This document shows positions 50,301 to 63,130 of a DNA stretch of 64,000 bases, one piece after another. Position numbers and translations under genes: made by a program. The notes below the pieces were generated by a model. It saw only the letters and a list, made by a program, of their open reading frames with translations, did no database searches and was not told the origin of the DNA. Every line of letters starts with the position of its first letter. Position 1 is the first letter of the stretch. Source of the stretch: Acanthornis magna (lineage: Eukaryota > Chordata > Aves > Passeriformes > Acanthizidae); the NCBI GenBank assembly GCA_036785705.1, contig JAWUZG010000297.1, forward strand, positions 496,001 through 560,000, in the 5' to 3' direction.

Positions 50301-53300
50301 ATTTCATTAAATTAAGGCAGAATCAAGATGTGGCACCGTATGTGTAGATTGTCTGTTCAGATTTTTGGCTATATATAGGAAGGAGGGGTTCAGTTCCTAA
50401 AGTTATGGCACTAAATCAGATGCCTGGGTTTCCTGATAGCATAATGTCAGTAAAATTTAGCACAGATGCTCCGATTTCTCTGTGCAAGTCCCAATTAAAG
50501 AGCCTAGGATTGCATGGCATGTGGGACTCCTGATCCAACCATAAATTCATGCACATTCACGCCCCTGCTGAAAGTAATTGTGATTGTAAAATAGGATTTT
50601 GCCTCTAAAAATGAAGATGCTAATTTTGTGTGCCTGATACAATTCCTGCTGCCATTGCACCATGGTGGGAGCCACATTCTTTCACAATTATTTCCTCATC
50701 TCTGCTCCGCTTTCCTTTCTTCTTACTGAGTACATGACTGAGTGTGTGCTGATCCACAAACCCCGGTAACTCAGAGCTCATGAAAACTGATCCCTTGCAG
50801 TGCCTCAACTACCATCATAAATAACTTGGATTTAGAGCCTGTTGCAAAGTAATAACACTGCCAAGTATTAAGCTAATAATTAATTAGCTGAGTTTAGAAG
50901 TAGTCACTCTTCAACTTAATAAATTGTAACTGGTGGAAACGGAGTCAAAGTCCACCTCTAATAAGAGATATACTACACTGCCATACATGTAACTGTTCAA
51001 TACAACTCAAAATGTGCCAGTTAAGTATCCCTGAGTATATCAATTTAGTTATCTGGATTATTTACTACTGCAGGATGTGTCACTTTGGTACTATTCATAT
51101 TACTCGCCTTTACTGTGCATACATTTCATATTCAATGAAAACCTATATTTATGAAATGATTAAGTGATACAGGATCTCTAAGGCCCCTTACACAGTAAAA
51201 TACTTTGATAGCATATGGTCTGACATACAATTATTTTACTCTTTGATTTATTTATATGCTGTAAACTAAAAATATTTAGAAAGTTATCTTCTAGATTGTG
51301 AATAATGGTCTATAAGAATCTGGCATTATTGCTATTTTATTCAGGAAACTACTATTATACACAGTCTTGTCTCAGATATGTTGCTCCATTTGTATGACTT
51401 TACCATTTTATATTAATACACCTAGAGCAGTTTAGGGTTTCATTTAGGTCTATTTAACTGGTTTTTTTTTGTTTTTTTTTTGGGGTGGTGTATAAAGCAG
51501 CTTGACTCACCTTCCATCTTTATTGGCATTTTTACAGAACAAAATTCGATGCCTACTCTATCAATCTTCACACAGATAGGTAATTTTTTTACTCACGATT
51601 TGTGTTGCCTTTGAAAGGCTGCACATTATTTACTTGTACATAAATGGTATGCCAGCCTGAGCCTCAAGGGAGGATTTCCTTACTTCAAAAATTTTACACT
51701 TTTGAAAAAACTACCTGCAGAACACCATACACAATTGTGGGATGCCCAGTGCCCCTCAGTTCATCCCTTCAAAAAACAGAGGAGCTGGCAGAGGTGATGT
51801 GGTGAATTTTCAGACACAGTAGCTTGGAAATCAGCCCAGACTGCATCTGTGTCCTTGCAGTGTCCAGGAAGGCATTTTTCAGTGGATGCTGTAGCCCTGG
51901 GCACAGTGCATTTGCTTGCAAAGTGATATCAAGAATCATATTTGCAACAAGTAAAACCTGAGCTATATTGATATCCTAATACACTGCAGAATGACTTCTG
52001 AAAGTAATTTTCTGAGTTTTAAGACTGTTGAAAGCTAACAGCAAACTTCTAGAACATAAATAATACTTTTTTAACTTGTTGCAAATGCATAGTGATACCT
52101 TTCCACAAAGAATGCTGCCTTTTAAGATCAATTTTAATGCATTCAAAATATATTCAAATTTCTGTAGGAGAGAGTATTGAGTTCTACTAACAGTTTTCCT
52201 GTCCTGGGGGAATATGTCCAGAATCTTCTTCATTTCATATCAGGAAGACCATATAAATTAGAAAAATAAGAGACAACAGACTAAATTCTTAATAGTCACA
52301 TAGTGCATATGCATTATTTACAAGGCAAAAGGGTTAAGTATTAGAAAAGTTGAAACCAGCTCCCATATTAAAGAAAGGGATATTTGAGATAAGATTACGT
52401 GACTCCAATACTAATCTTTTAGGTATTTTAAATTCAAATTCTATTCAGTAGAAAACACTGTAGATCATTGTATATTTATGAACAGTAGCCAAAAACACCT
52501 CTTCAATTTTATCATTAATAGAGTTGGAATAGGTCAAAATCAACTTAAACTAAGAAGATTGAATGAAAGAATAAAGGCTTGTAAATTCAAATTCTTTTGT
52601 TTGTAAAGCCTGATTAGAAAAACGTGTAACAAAAAAATACCCCAAATTGCAAACATCTTGTGAAAAAGACCATCACTGGTTTACTAGGTTTGGACCTGTC
52701 ACATTGGTTTCTGAGCAGGCACCTTCAAAACCACATGACCTCTCCAGTGGAAGGGAGAGAATTACAGTTTCCACACGCAGATTTTGACTCACTCTGTTGT
52801 TGCAGCACAAGAACTTTGTTTCGGTCACACAGTGTTTGACCAACTCTGTCTCTTACAGACATCACAGAGTAGAAGGGATCTTTGGCATGCCAGGATGAGG
52901 CTAAACCTCTGCTTTAGTAAGCTGCTAAAAATGAGGTAGTACAATGTCACTGAGAGGTGGGAGAGGCACAGTGTTTCTCTTATGGAGACAGTGCAAAGTC
53001 CATTCTCGAGTCTTCCTGGCAGCACACCCGGAAAACCAAAAACAACCCAAGAACACTAAGAAGGAATCACCAAAGGTCAAGTCAGCACCTGTCTCCTCCA
53101 GCTTTGTGAGGCAGCCCAGGTGCCCTCTTCCTTCTGAGTGATGTACCCTGCAAAGCACTCAACTCACTGCCCACTGCACTTTGTCCTCCAGTTTCACCAA
53201 ATGAAGTTTTTTTCAAAGAAGACCAACACAAAACAATAGTACTCAAACACCTAACACTGAAATATTTACTCTCTTTTCTGTTGCACTCATTATCATCCTT

Positions 53301-56153
53301 TGATACACTTGCTTTAAGCAAGAAAACTTCTGTGAAGCTAGCAGAATAGCCAAGTCTCTATTTTCAAACACTGCTATTCCTAAATATTTACAGTATAAAA
53401 GGCCTGACATGCAATCTATCCTGGGAAAGTGTCAGACAACAACCTGCAACATATTAAAATTTTGTTCATTATTGCATAAACCATCAAATGCCAAGTACCT
53501 CACTTCAAAGAAAATAAATCATTAAAATCCATTCTAGCTTCCTAGTCCTCCAAAAGTCTCCTTAACAGATCTATCGTGCCACCACAAGAGAGAAGCCACA
53601 GATGGCTTCATGCTACAGACTTTGCTCACCATCTACTGCTAGAACATTTTTGTGTCATTCTCTGCCTCCCCACAAAATGTCCCAGCCTGGTGAAGATCAG
53701 ATACAGAGATCAACAAAAGCTAGAACAACACTGGTGGTGATGCTATACATTATTTACTCATTTAAAAAAAAAATAAATACTGCGAAGCTTACAGCAAATA
53801 GCACTGCTGACCCTCTTCACCAGTAAGTAGGACCTCTGGAGGTACCAGGGCAAAGTGCTGAGCAGCAGTGCCTTGGAAGAAGTGAAGAGCAAGGGAGCAG
53901 CACCAAGACAGTGTCTTCCCTCTCTTTCTCCCCAGCGCCACTAGGTAAGAACAGGGACTGAAGGATTCTCCAAGTGCCTTGAAAACAACCAGAACTGACC
54001 TGAAGAGCTTTGCCTTTGTGGTGAAGCTCTTCAGCTAAACACATGCAAAGGCAGGGACTCTGTTTTCGTGCTGGAGTTGGGCATCCCCTGGGAGAGCTCA
54101 GGATGACCCATGTGGCACTCAGGGGGTCACTACTGCAACATTCTCTTTAACACACAGAGCAACTTTAAAAGAATTTCTGTCTTAGGGAGTGGGCTTTTCA
54201 TTTTGCAATGAATGAAAATAACTTGTGCTACTGTTTCAACACAGGAGAATCTATAATATAAATTGGTACTCTTAGCTGCCATGATATTCTATTTATCCAT
54301 ATAATTTTACATCTTCTTACAAACTCTTCTGTAACATCATTTTATCATGCATTCCTACCAGTGTGAGAATGCCTTCTATTAAATGACTTTCAGATTTTGG
54401 TTTTTACTGTTCAGAACAGGGAAAATCCTGTTTGTTCAAAATTAATTTTTAAAAAATTTTAAAAATAAACTGAAATATCACTATTCCATATTAAAAACAA
54501 AATCAGTTTGTATTTTTGTTATGAATAGCTGATGAAAATCAGTAGCTCTACTAAAAAGGTGTCTCTGCTTCACAGACGTAGAATTCAAGAAAACATGAGA
54601 CACTCTTCGTTACATGCACATGAGGTAATAACACTCATACTTGTGTATCAAATAAATTACTAGAGAGATATAAAGACTATTTATATTTTAACACACATGT
54701 TGCATAACAGCTAGTTAGTTAGATGGAAAACCTCCTGGTCTCTCTTCAATCCATAGGATCAAAAATATTTTCCTAATTAGTAAGTAAAATCATAACAGTT
54801 TTGAGGAAATTTCTGCTGCGCTAATATGGAAATCTTTCATTCCCTAAAGATGAAAGTTTTATGTGGTAAATAAATGTAGAACTTGTAGTCATAACAATGT
54901 AAGAAGTGAAAATGCCTAAGATGCAAGAAGACTTGTCCTAATGTGCACATTAGTCATTTGTTTGAAAGCATTTCATTCTTCCCCTCCCCTTTTAATGCAT
55001 ATTGCACAACATTAGCATTGCTCCATATGAAATGGCTAATAGTTCAGGATTCTTGAAGTAATTTTAAATCAAACTCTTCTGGAAGCTTCTTTCCTTTCTT
55101 TTCTTAAAATACTGCTTAATTTTGGAAAACAAGCAGCATGGTATGATACAACAGCATCCGCAAAACTAAGGCGAAAACCCCACTCAATCAGCCCATGTAA
55201 ACCCCTATGACTACCTACTCCTGCAAGCTAACTGCACATTCCACGTATTTGGTTCACAGATTAAAACATTTGACAAACAGGCAATGCCCAGTGACTGTTA
55301 AATGGACATGGTTTAGCTCCTCAACAGGACATAGCATAACACACTATGCATTGTGGAAGAAGACAGAGCAGAAGGAGACAGAAGCAGCAAAGAGACCAAA
55401 CCAGGATGTTCTTCTGAGATGTCTGAAGCCAGACCTGCCCTGCCTGGCAGGGAAAACACCTTCTCATCATGTGGTTTCACAGGCTGAAGAATCTTCCAGG
55501 TCCTAAGAAATTCAAGTATGCATCTACATCTAACTTGGTTGTAAAATAAAATAATAGCAAATTAAATCCTACAGTGCTGCCCCTCATTACTGCCCTGCAC
55601 TATCAGTGTTCTATCACAAAGTGTATCTTGGCACATGCATGGCACATGCACATGTGTATCTACAGATTGATTCTTTGTGAGGCTTTGTGACCTCTAAGAA
55701 ACATTTGTTTCTACTGCCCACAGGCATGCAATGTGCTTTGCCTGTGCTTATTCGCCCTGAAATCCAGCACTCCCGAGGCTACAGCACCACTGTAAGGTCT
55801 GCAACTTACCAACCCATTCCACATAGGATGTCTCAAATGATTACTAGATATTATTTTGGGCAACTCTACAGAGAGCCTTATTTTTACATAGTATTACCAC
55901 ATCTCATAAAATAATAAAATCATTAAGGCTGGAAAAGATTATGCCCCTGTCATGACTTCCTGTTATTTATGATTTCTGTTATTTTCCTGCCTTCATTTTA
56001 GATTTTACTCTAGCTGCCCTTTCCAAACCAATTTTCATATAACTGGACATTTTAGCACATATTTCATTTGCTTGCAGGTGTCAAGGAAGTGGAGTCAGAA
56101 AGAGCATGATTTTTGTTGTTCAAGACACAGATGTACCCACTTCCAGAGAATAA
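44333..56153. other. long block of unique sequence, no gene recognised
   Basis: AT-rich DNA. T-rich low-complexity sequence lies at about 51461-51481. A short direct repeat (gcatatttacaag) occurs twice near 48225-48275. A patch at 47280-47600 is GC-richer, with a 129-codon minus-strand frame lacking family features. At 50872-50888, gctaataattaattagc is a homeodomain-type AT cluster. Confidence 0.45.
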
Positions 56154-56208
56154 TTCCTTCCTTCCTTCCGCACCCTTCCTTCCTTCCTTCCTTCCTTCCT
56201 TTCTTCCC
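56154..56208. repeat. (TTCC)n microsatellite
   Basis: Tandem CTTC/TTCC units are interrupted once (gcacc) at about 56170. The uninterrupted core from about 56174 has some six to seven units. It is likely to be length-polymorphic. Confidence 0.93.
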
Positions 56209-57289
56209 CTTGATTTACTTTCTTTTCAGCCTTTCCTGTACTTGGCAATATTTTTCTTCTACTACACGTGTTTAAAGAAATCAGAAACAAAAACACAGTA
56301 GCAGATTTCTGAAGCCTCCTTTTCCCAGTGTCACCTAGCCTGAATTAATTGTAGATATATTGATCACTTTTCCATTTCCACACAGATTTCTGCTTTCTGC
56401 TTTCTGCTTATTTCCATATTCTCTGTATCATTTCCTTCTCTTTTGTCAATTCTTTTTCTTTCATCATTGGCCCCTGACACCACCTCATTCCATTCAGTTC
56501 AATACTTCATTCAGCATATTAGTGACAAAAGACATAAACAAGTGGCTTTTCCCTCTCAAAAAAGATGTCACTGTTAACATGCACTTTAATAGACAATTTA
56601 GAGACACTGTGTGAACAAGGATTACTGACCTTTCTCACATGCAACTTGTTAATGAAAATGATCGGTGTAGAGAAACTTTTTCTGGGGTATCAAGACCACT
56701 TATGATGATGTATGTACAGCGCATTATATTTGATTCACACTCCTAGATTTTAAGCTTACTGCAGAAAGGCTCTTTTTTCGGAGTGATCATTACTCATGCA
56801 AAATACCTCATATGGCTTTGCAGAACCTGAAAATCTATATGAATTGCCATCAGAACTCCTGCTTAGCATGAAACAACAGTTGCTGTTCTGGAGGAACAAA
56901 AAGTTACTCCTCAGGCTTACAGCACATGTTTTTAGTAGTAGAGCATCTTCCTCAGTGGCCTATCTTTTCTCAGGCTTGTCCTGAAAATCCTACATTCTTT
57001 AACCAGCATAGGATCAACGTCAGAAATTATTAAACTTGCTTCCTCAGCATCATAGCACTTCCCCAGAAACTCCAACTGCTGTCAGCAGTACAAACTTTAA
57101 AGGCACCTGAGTAGACTGCCGGCAGTTTTATGAGAGAGAAAAAAAGATGATAAGCAAACACTTCTCAGCCAGACCTACCTTGTCCAACTCTTTTTCATAT
57201 CAAAGCTAAAAAAATGTACAAAAACCCTGTCACCATTTCAGCTAATCAAATTCTGTGGTTGCTGGCGTGTGTGTGCACACACCGACCTC
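56209..57289. other. unique T-rich sequence, nothing recognised
   Basis: A small triple repeat of TTTCTGC lies near 56388-56410. Frames are short and lack domains. Confidence 0.45.
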
Positions 57290-58030
57290 TACAATGTCAT
57301 GACTTTCAGGTTGCTCATTGATTTCCAGGAATCAAAAATGCGATGCAAATAAGGAATTGCGAGTCAATTAGCTCTTATCACGAGCTCACAGTCTGCGGCA
57401 ATGGGATGACACGCGGCTCTGCATAACAATTGGAAACAAGGCTTTTCCAGCCAGGTAAATGTCCTCAAAGGCAAGACGTGTCCCCTTTCACAAAAAGAGA
57501 TGCAGTCAGCAACATGATTAAAGCCTCTGCACATGATACAGGACTGATTTTAACATTTGTCAGCAATTTCACATGGTATGAGCCCTCCCTTCCCACTTAT
57601 CCTGTACATGAGATACCAGTGTAATCACAGTTTCAGTCTGCACACAGAAGGAAAGCTTTTCTTTCCCTCCTTATTACTCTTCAATTCCATCACTGCCAGC
57701 TAACTGTAATGAAACTATTTGGAGCTTCTTTAAAATGCCTATCATTTACCATATGTTCATTTAATTTTCAAGAGACGGCTATATCGTGCAAGTTGCAATT
57801 TTTCGCCTACCAATATATGCCATTAAAATGAATATTCATGTGGCATCACCTACCAGAGTCATTAAAAGGCTTGTAAACATAGCCCAGCAGTGCCTCTGGC
57901 ACTCTTAAATGATGAACTTTAACTCTCTGTCTGCAAGTGCTAATCTCAGTATAAAACAGAAAAATAAATTATTGGCATCAATTATCATAGTTTATCAGTT
58001 TCATCAGCAAACTGGGATTTTTATAGTACC
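57290..58030. promoter_or_regulatory. candidate conserved non-coding element
   Basis: The block has a consensus octamer ATGCAAAT (near 57342), several CpGs retained in otherwise AT-rich DNA, and many TAAT/ATTA cores. It lacks simple sequence and repeats. This is the look of a deeply conserved developmental enhancer. I have no alignment, so the call rests on appearance only. Confidence 0.25.
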
Positions 58031-58205
58031 TCCAGCATGCACTTACCTTTATTAAAACTCGTTCAGATGTTACCCTTGACTCGTCCACACAAACACAAAA
58101 CCACTTTAAATACATTGTAATTTCTGTTTATAGATTTCAGGTAATTGTCATTATCAGAAAGGAAACCTTATTTTTTTAATTACAGAAATTTTACCATTTA
58201 TTATC

Positions 58206-58885
58206 TTAAATCACAGAATCATAGAATGGTTTGGTTGGAAGAGACCTTAAAGATCATTTAATTCCAACCACCTTGACACGAGCAGGGACACTTTCCACTA
58301 GACCAGGTTGTTCAAACCCTCACTTAACCTGGACTTTTACACTTTCAGGGATGGGACATACACACCTTTTCTGGGAAAACTGTTCCAGTGCCTCACCATC
58401 CTCCCAATAGAGAATTTCTTCCTCATATCTAATCGAAATCTACTCTCTTTCAGTTTAAAGACATTTCCCCTTGGAAAAAGCCCTTCTTTGTATTTCTTAG
58501 GCTCCCTTTAGGTCTTGGAAGGCTGCAACAAGATCTCCCCAAGGCCACCTCTTCCCCAGGCTGAACAATCCCAATTCTCTTTGTCTTTCTTCACAGAAGT
58601 GCTCCATCCCTCTGATCATCTCTGTGATGCTCTTTGGACTCACTCCAACAGGTCCAAGTCCTTGCTGTGCTCAGAACCCCAGAGCTGGATGCAGCACCCC
58701 AGCTGGGGTCTCACCAAAGGAGAGGGGCAGAATCCCCTCCCTCACCCCACTGGCCACTCTCTCTTTGATGCAGCTCAGGGCATTTTGGATTTTCTTGGCT
58801 GGCTCATGTCCAGCCTCACATCCACCAGCACCCCCAAGTCCTTCTCCCCAGGGCTGCTCTCAGCCTGTTCACATGAGGTACTGCA
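58206..58885 (-). repeat. CR1 LINE, 3'-terminal ~680 bp
   Basis: On the + strand it opens with 'cacagaatcatagaatgg' and 'tttggttggaagagacc', the reverse complement of the CR1 3' terminus with its ATTCTATGATTCTGTG repeats. It then runs through the 3' untranslated region into the ORF2 end ('gagctggatgcagcacccc', 'cagcacccccaagtccttc'). It is the longest and best-kept CR1 in the window and is 5'-truncated, as is usual. The + strand frames of 89 and 129 codons across it are shadows. Confidence 0.95.
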
Positions 58886-59117
58886 GAACTTGAGTGTGAA
58901 ATAAAGGCTCTATTGCCTTCCCTTTTGTGGAAATTTCTCAGTGTAAAGGCCAATCAAACAGTTTGTGTGTGGGAAAAGTGAGAACTGATAGCTGATTAAG
59001 AGTTGTGTTGTTCAGAGCGTTCTACCCCGGCTTGTCCTTATACAATCAGTGTACAGGGGAACACACCCGAAGATCATATGGAATGAAAAGGTGCTGCCAT
59101 TCCACACCCACAACATT

Positions 59118-59188
59118 TGTGGTGAGCCTCGTCCAACCTGACCTTGAACGTGTCCAGGGCATCCACCAGCTCTCTGGACAACAATCTC
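59118..59188 (-). repeat. second CR1 3' fragment
   Basis: 'cctcgtccaacctgacctt', 'gaacgtgtccagggcatcc' and 'accagctctctggacaac' match the CR1 3' region in minus orientation. It is separated from the previous copy by about 230 bp of non-CR1 sequence, so it is a distinct insertion or a displaced piece. Confidence 0.8.
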
Positions 59189-62100
59189 TGTATTTGGTTA
59201 AACAATACAAAGAATACGTATTATTTTCCACAGCCTTGAAAGTGTGGGGTTTGCCTTCTTTTTTCCATATATGCCAGATTTCCTCCAGTCTAGGTGTAAG
59301 AGCTCACTTTGGGAGGACGTCGCTCCTGAAAAGAGTTAGGCTTTCTCAGAGTGCTCACACTTCAAAGGAGCAACCAAGAGCAACAGTTATCTGTTACTAC
59401 TCTCCCTGGCCAGAATTTTCCCATCCTCTGCAGACACTGCCAGGAAGCAAACTCTTGCTTCATTTTATTTTAGGCAACAAAACAATTCTTTCTATGCTGT
59501 CAGGCTTTTCAAAATATGAGTTCTTGTTGATATTCAGTTTTTTGGGAATGCAGCCTTAGTGCAAAACCTGTGTGAAATCCAAGGACCTTTGAAAATCTAG
59601 TCCTTGTGTGTGCCAGTTTCAACTATATAACATGCTGTATATACATGCTGAACATTCAGCATGTAAAAATGCTGGGCATGCAATCTTCCAAAATGCTGGC
59701 AGTAACTGCCCAGGTGAGTCATTTACCGGAATAAACAAGGGATCTTACTCAAAGTAGGCAAGGAACTGCTCTGAATTTCCAGCAGTCTATTTTATACAAT
59801 GCCAGTGCAAATGTCTTTGCTTTTCATTTTGGTCATTATATCACTGAACAACTAAACAGATGGTATATGAACAGGATGCAAAACATTTAATAATGCCAGG
59901 AAAGGTACAGTAATACCAACTGTTCTGGCCTGCTGACCTTGGTATAGTTTAGAAAACATTGAAAGAAAGATGCATGCCATTTTATTCTCTTTTTTTCCCT
60001 CCTGCTTCCTGTTTTGGTCTAACCTCTACAAAAGAGGAGCTAAAACCTGGAAATTAGACTTAGCTGTTTACATGCAAGGAGAATTCAACACATTTTACCT
60101 TGCCCATTTAGTACTAAAGATAGAAAAATAATGCAACCTGTAAAAGTGCTGCCTCTACAGCCTTATTATCCTTCCCAGGTCTATGGCCAAATATCTCTAT
60201 AGTACATTAATTATGACCAGAATTTGGCTACAGGTAATTATATAAGCTGAAGCTACCAAAAATTTAGCAAACTGCTCCTCCTCGGATGAACTATGGTGCT
60301 GGAATGGTAGGACAAGAGGGACACCTACCTCACCTTCCTTTAAAGCCCAAGAAGTGCAGCCTCTGAATAAGGATTGGTAAGATATCTGCTTTGTCGCCTT
60401 TCTTTCTGGACAAAGAGGAGAGGCCAGGAGCAGACAGTGTCCTTGAGTCAGGTTTTCAAGCCAAACACACATTGCAGATGGTGATATACAAAAATAGGGA
60501 CATTAGAAATACTCCTACAATGATATTAGGCTCTTGATTTTGTCTTTGTCCCAAAGACATGCATTTTTTTCTAACATCTTAACTTCTAGAAAGTAAAACA
60601 AAGTAAAAGTCAGAAACATCAAAGAGTTCATCAGCATTAACAGATCAAAAACCACTACAAAATTACAAAATAAGCCCCAACTAAAAACTAAATTAACCCA
60701 AGATTTGGGGGAAGTTATTTCAGTCTACATTTCTTATGCACATCTCATGACATTTTCATACTTTGGGTTAACTTTAGCATACACCGCTCACTCCTGCTTC
60801 CCTGCAAGGGTTGAACTACTTCCGTTTTATATTGTCAGCTAGCTGCACAGACCCTAGCTTTGAAAACATAAAACCATAAATGTCTCATAAAAACAATGAT
60901 CTTAAAAATATTTGAGCATTTCAACTTTGGGGGATCTTTGCATGAGAGCACACCACACCACAAAGGTGGATTTAGCAAAGTGGACTCAGTAAACATAGGA
61001 AAAAACCTTGTAAGGCCACCTGGCCGTTACAAGACAATTTTTCCCCCATATTTGAGCTTTTTTAATAAGAATGAAAAAAGGTGCTTCTAACATCCCTCTT
61101 AGCTAAGGTTCTCCCTCACTGAGCCAATAAACCTTCTTAAGCTATCTGAATTACTTTTTAAATTAAGAGAGCAGCACACATTCCTGCAAATGAGAACAAT
61201 AAGAGGTTTTTGGCAATGATCCTGCTCACTAATTATAATATTTCACATTTATGCACTGCCTTTCATCTCTCAGGGTTCTAGAGTGCTTCACTAAACAGTG
61301 GACTCTGTCCACAACTGTTGCCTCCCAGTTATGTCACACTTGCTCACAGGACATGTGAAGTCTGACCGACTTCACAGCTGTTTGCCTCACACACAGAGAC
61401 AAAAATGCCACTGTTGACACTACATTCAATTAATTTCATTAATATAGAAAGCATAGGAATAATACATTCAGGTCAAGGAAACTGGCCCGATCCAATTGAA
61501 TCTGGTTGAAAAAGGAAGATGCTACAACCAGGCAAACCTACAGTACCTTAAAAGCAATGGCAGCAGCGGAGGTACATCTCCTAAATTCCTCCTGAGAGCA
61601 GGGATGTTCCCAGTGTTTACAGTTACACATTAGAACCCCTGCCATGGGTGAAGACACTCACACTGGATTGTTTATTATGGCTGCATTTGACCATGAGGAT
61701 GTTACTCAAAACCAAAGGCCACATGCCAGCATTCCTCATGGTTGTGGGTCCTCCCTCCATAAGCTGATCACACAAAGTGAACCACTATGGCCACACTGTC
61801 ACTGAAGCATAAAAAACCAGCTCTCCCAACCAAGAAAACCGTGTACAGACTATGTCTGGGTGCCACCTGTTGACAAAACAGCACTAACAAGTCTGCTCAA
61901 ATACATTAACTGAAGTAAAACCACTCCCAACAAAAACATCTCTAGCTGAGAAAGCCCCCACAGCATGGCCCTGTAGGCTTCACACAATCCCCTGCTGGTC
62001 TTCATTTCTGACCAACAAAAGCTGGGAAGATGGAGCAACTCCCACAGTCAAGGTCTTGGCAGAAAAACAGTGCCTGCCCTCCTGCACTCCCCCACCACCA

Positions 62101-62989
62101 AAATCACAGCTGGGCTCAGCATGGGGCCATTTTCTCCCAGGCTTTTTTCTATTAAATATAAGGGATTGTTATTTTGTTTTGTGCTAACAACTGAAAAGTG
62201 ATTTTTTTACCCCTGCAAAGCACTGCCATCCCTTAGATCCGCAGACTTTGTGTGAGTGCAGAGCTGTGCAATCCATCAGGGAAATCTGTGATTTTGCCCA
62301 TTGTGCTGGTTGAGTTGTGAGAAGGGCTGTAATGGGAGCTTTCATGGCCCCAGTAATTCATAGCAAGACACTGCACTAAAGTCACTGTTTGTCCATTTAG
62401 AATAGAAGGAAAGGAAAATGTCAGCAGTGCTTCAGCAGCTGTTTCAGCTCCTTTTAGGCATTTGGTAAGTGGATGTGCACATAATCACATGCTGAAGAGG
62501 AAAAGGCATTTTGGCAGCAAGGGAGGTGCAGGGATCTGCAGGAGGTGGCTCTGGCTCCAGCCACGGCTGCTCAGGTCACAGGTCCAGCACCACAAGCATA
62601 AGCTCCCCACACATCTCTTACAGAAACAACAGCAGTCTGAATCTCATCAGAGTCGCACTGGTTTTAACCCCACACAAACTTCAAAGTTTTCCTGATTTAC
62701 ACACATAAAAGATCAAAATAAGCCCCCCCACCATCTTCAGCTCATTGTAAACAAAAAAAATTCTTGCAAGTCTGACTGGCCCAAAAATCAAAGTCCCTGA
62801 GCCTTTGCGGGGAGGCAATAAATCTGAACTTTCACAAAATATTTTTTTCAAATAATTGCCAGTTGGGGTTGTGTTTCTCATTTAGAAACTTCCATATAAT
62901 TACAATATTAAAAGAAACATGGTAAAAAGTGTGACAAGACAGAGCAATTTTAATTTCTGCAAGTATGAAACAATTACAGAAGAAGGACT
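59189..62989. other. unique sequence with a small palindrome
   Basis: ACATGCTGAA-CA-TTCAGCATGT at 59643-59664 is a perfect 10-bp inverted repeat with a 2-nt spacer, in a region rich in 'catgctg' words. A 184-codon frame (59005-59559, +) begins before the CR1 piece, runs through it and into this block; it has no domain. No gene is recognised. Confidence 0.5.
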
Positions 62990-63130
62990 CACACTCTGCT
63001 GAGAGAAACCCCATATCCAGGGCTCAGTGAGCTAACCAGGAGAGAATACAATTTGCATAATGTTCAATTAGCAGCATAAATATATGCTAATCATATCCAG
63101 CTGCAAGCATCTCACTTTAGCTCATGTGCT
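62990..63130. promoter_or_regulatory. candidate POU/homeodomain site cluster
   Basis: Within about 60 bp there is an octamer ATTTGCAT (near 63052), CAATTAGC and TATGCTAAT. The spacing and the lack of repeats make it a plausible enhancer core, but this is inference from motif density only. Confidence 0.25.

Noticed and set aside
58515..58904. 129-codon + strand frame rich in Pro and Ser
   Set aside because: It is the antisense shadow of a minus-strand CR1 3' region.
59005..59559. 184-codon + strand frame, the longest outside the provirus
   Set aside because: It runs through a CR1 fragment on the opposite strand, shows no domain and has no splice or conservation evidence.
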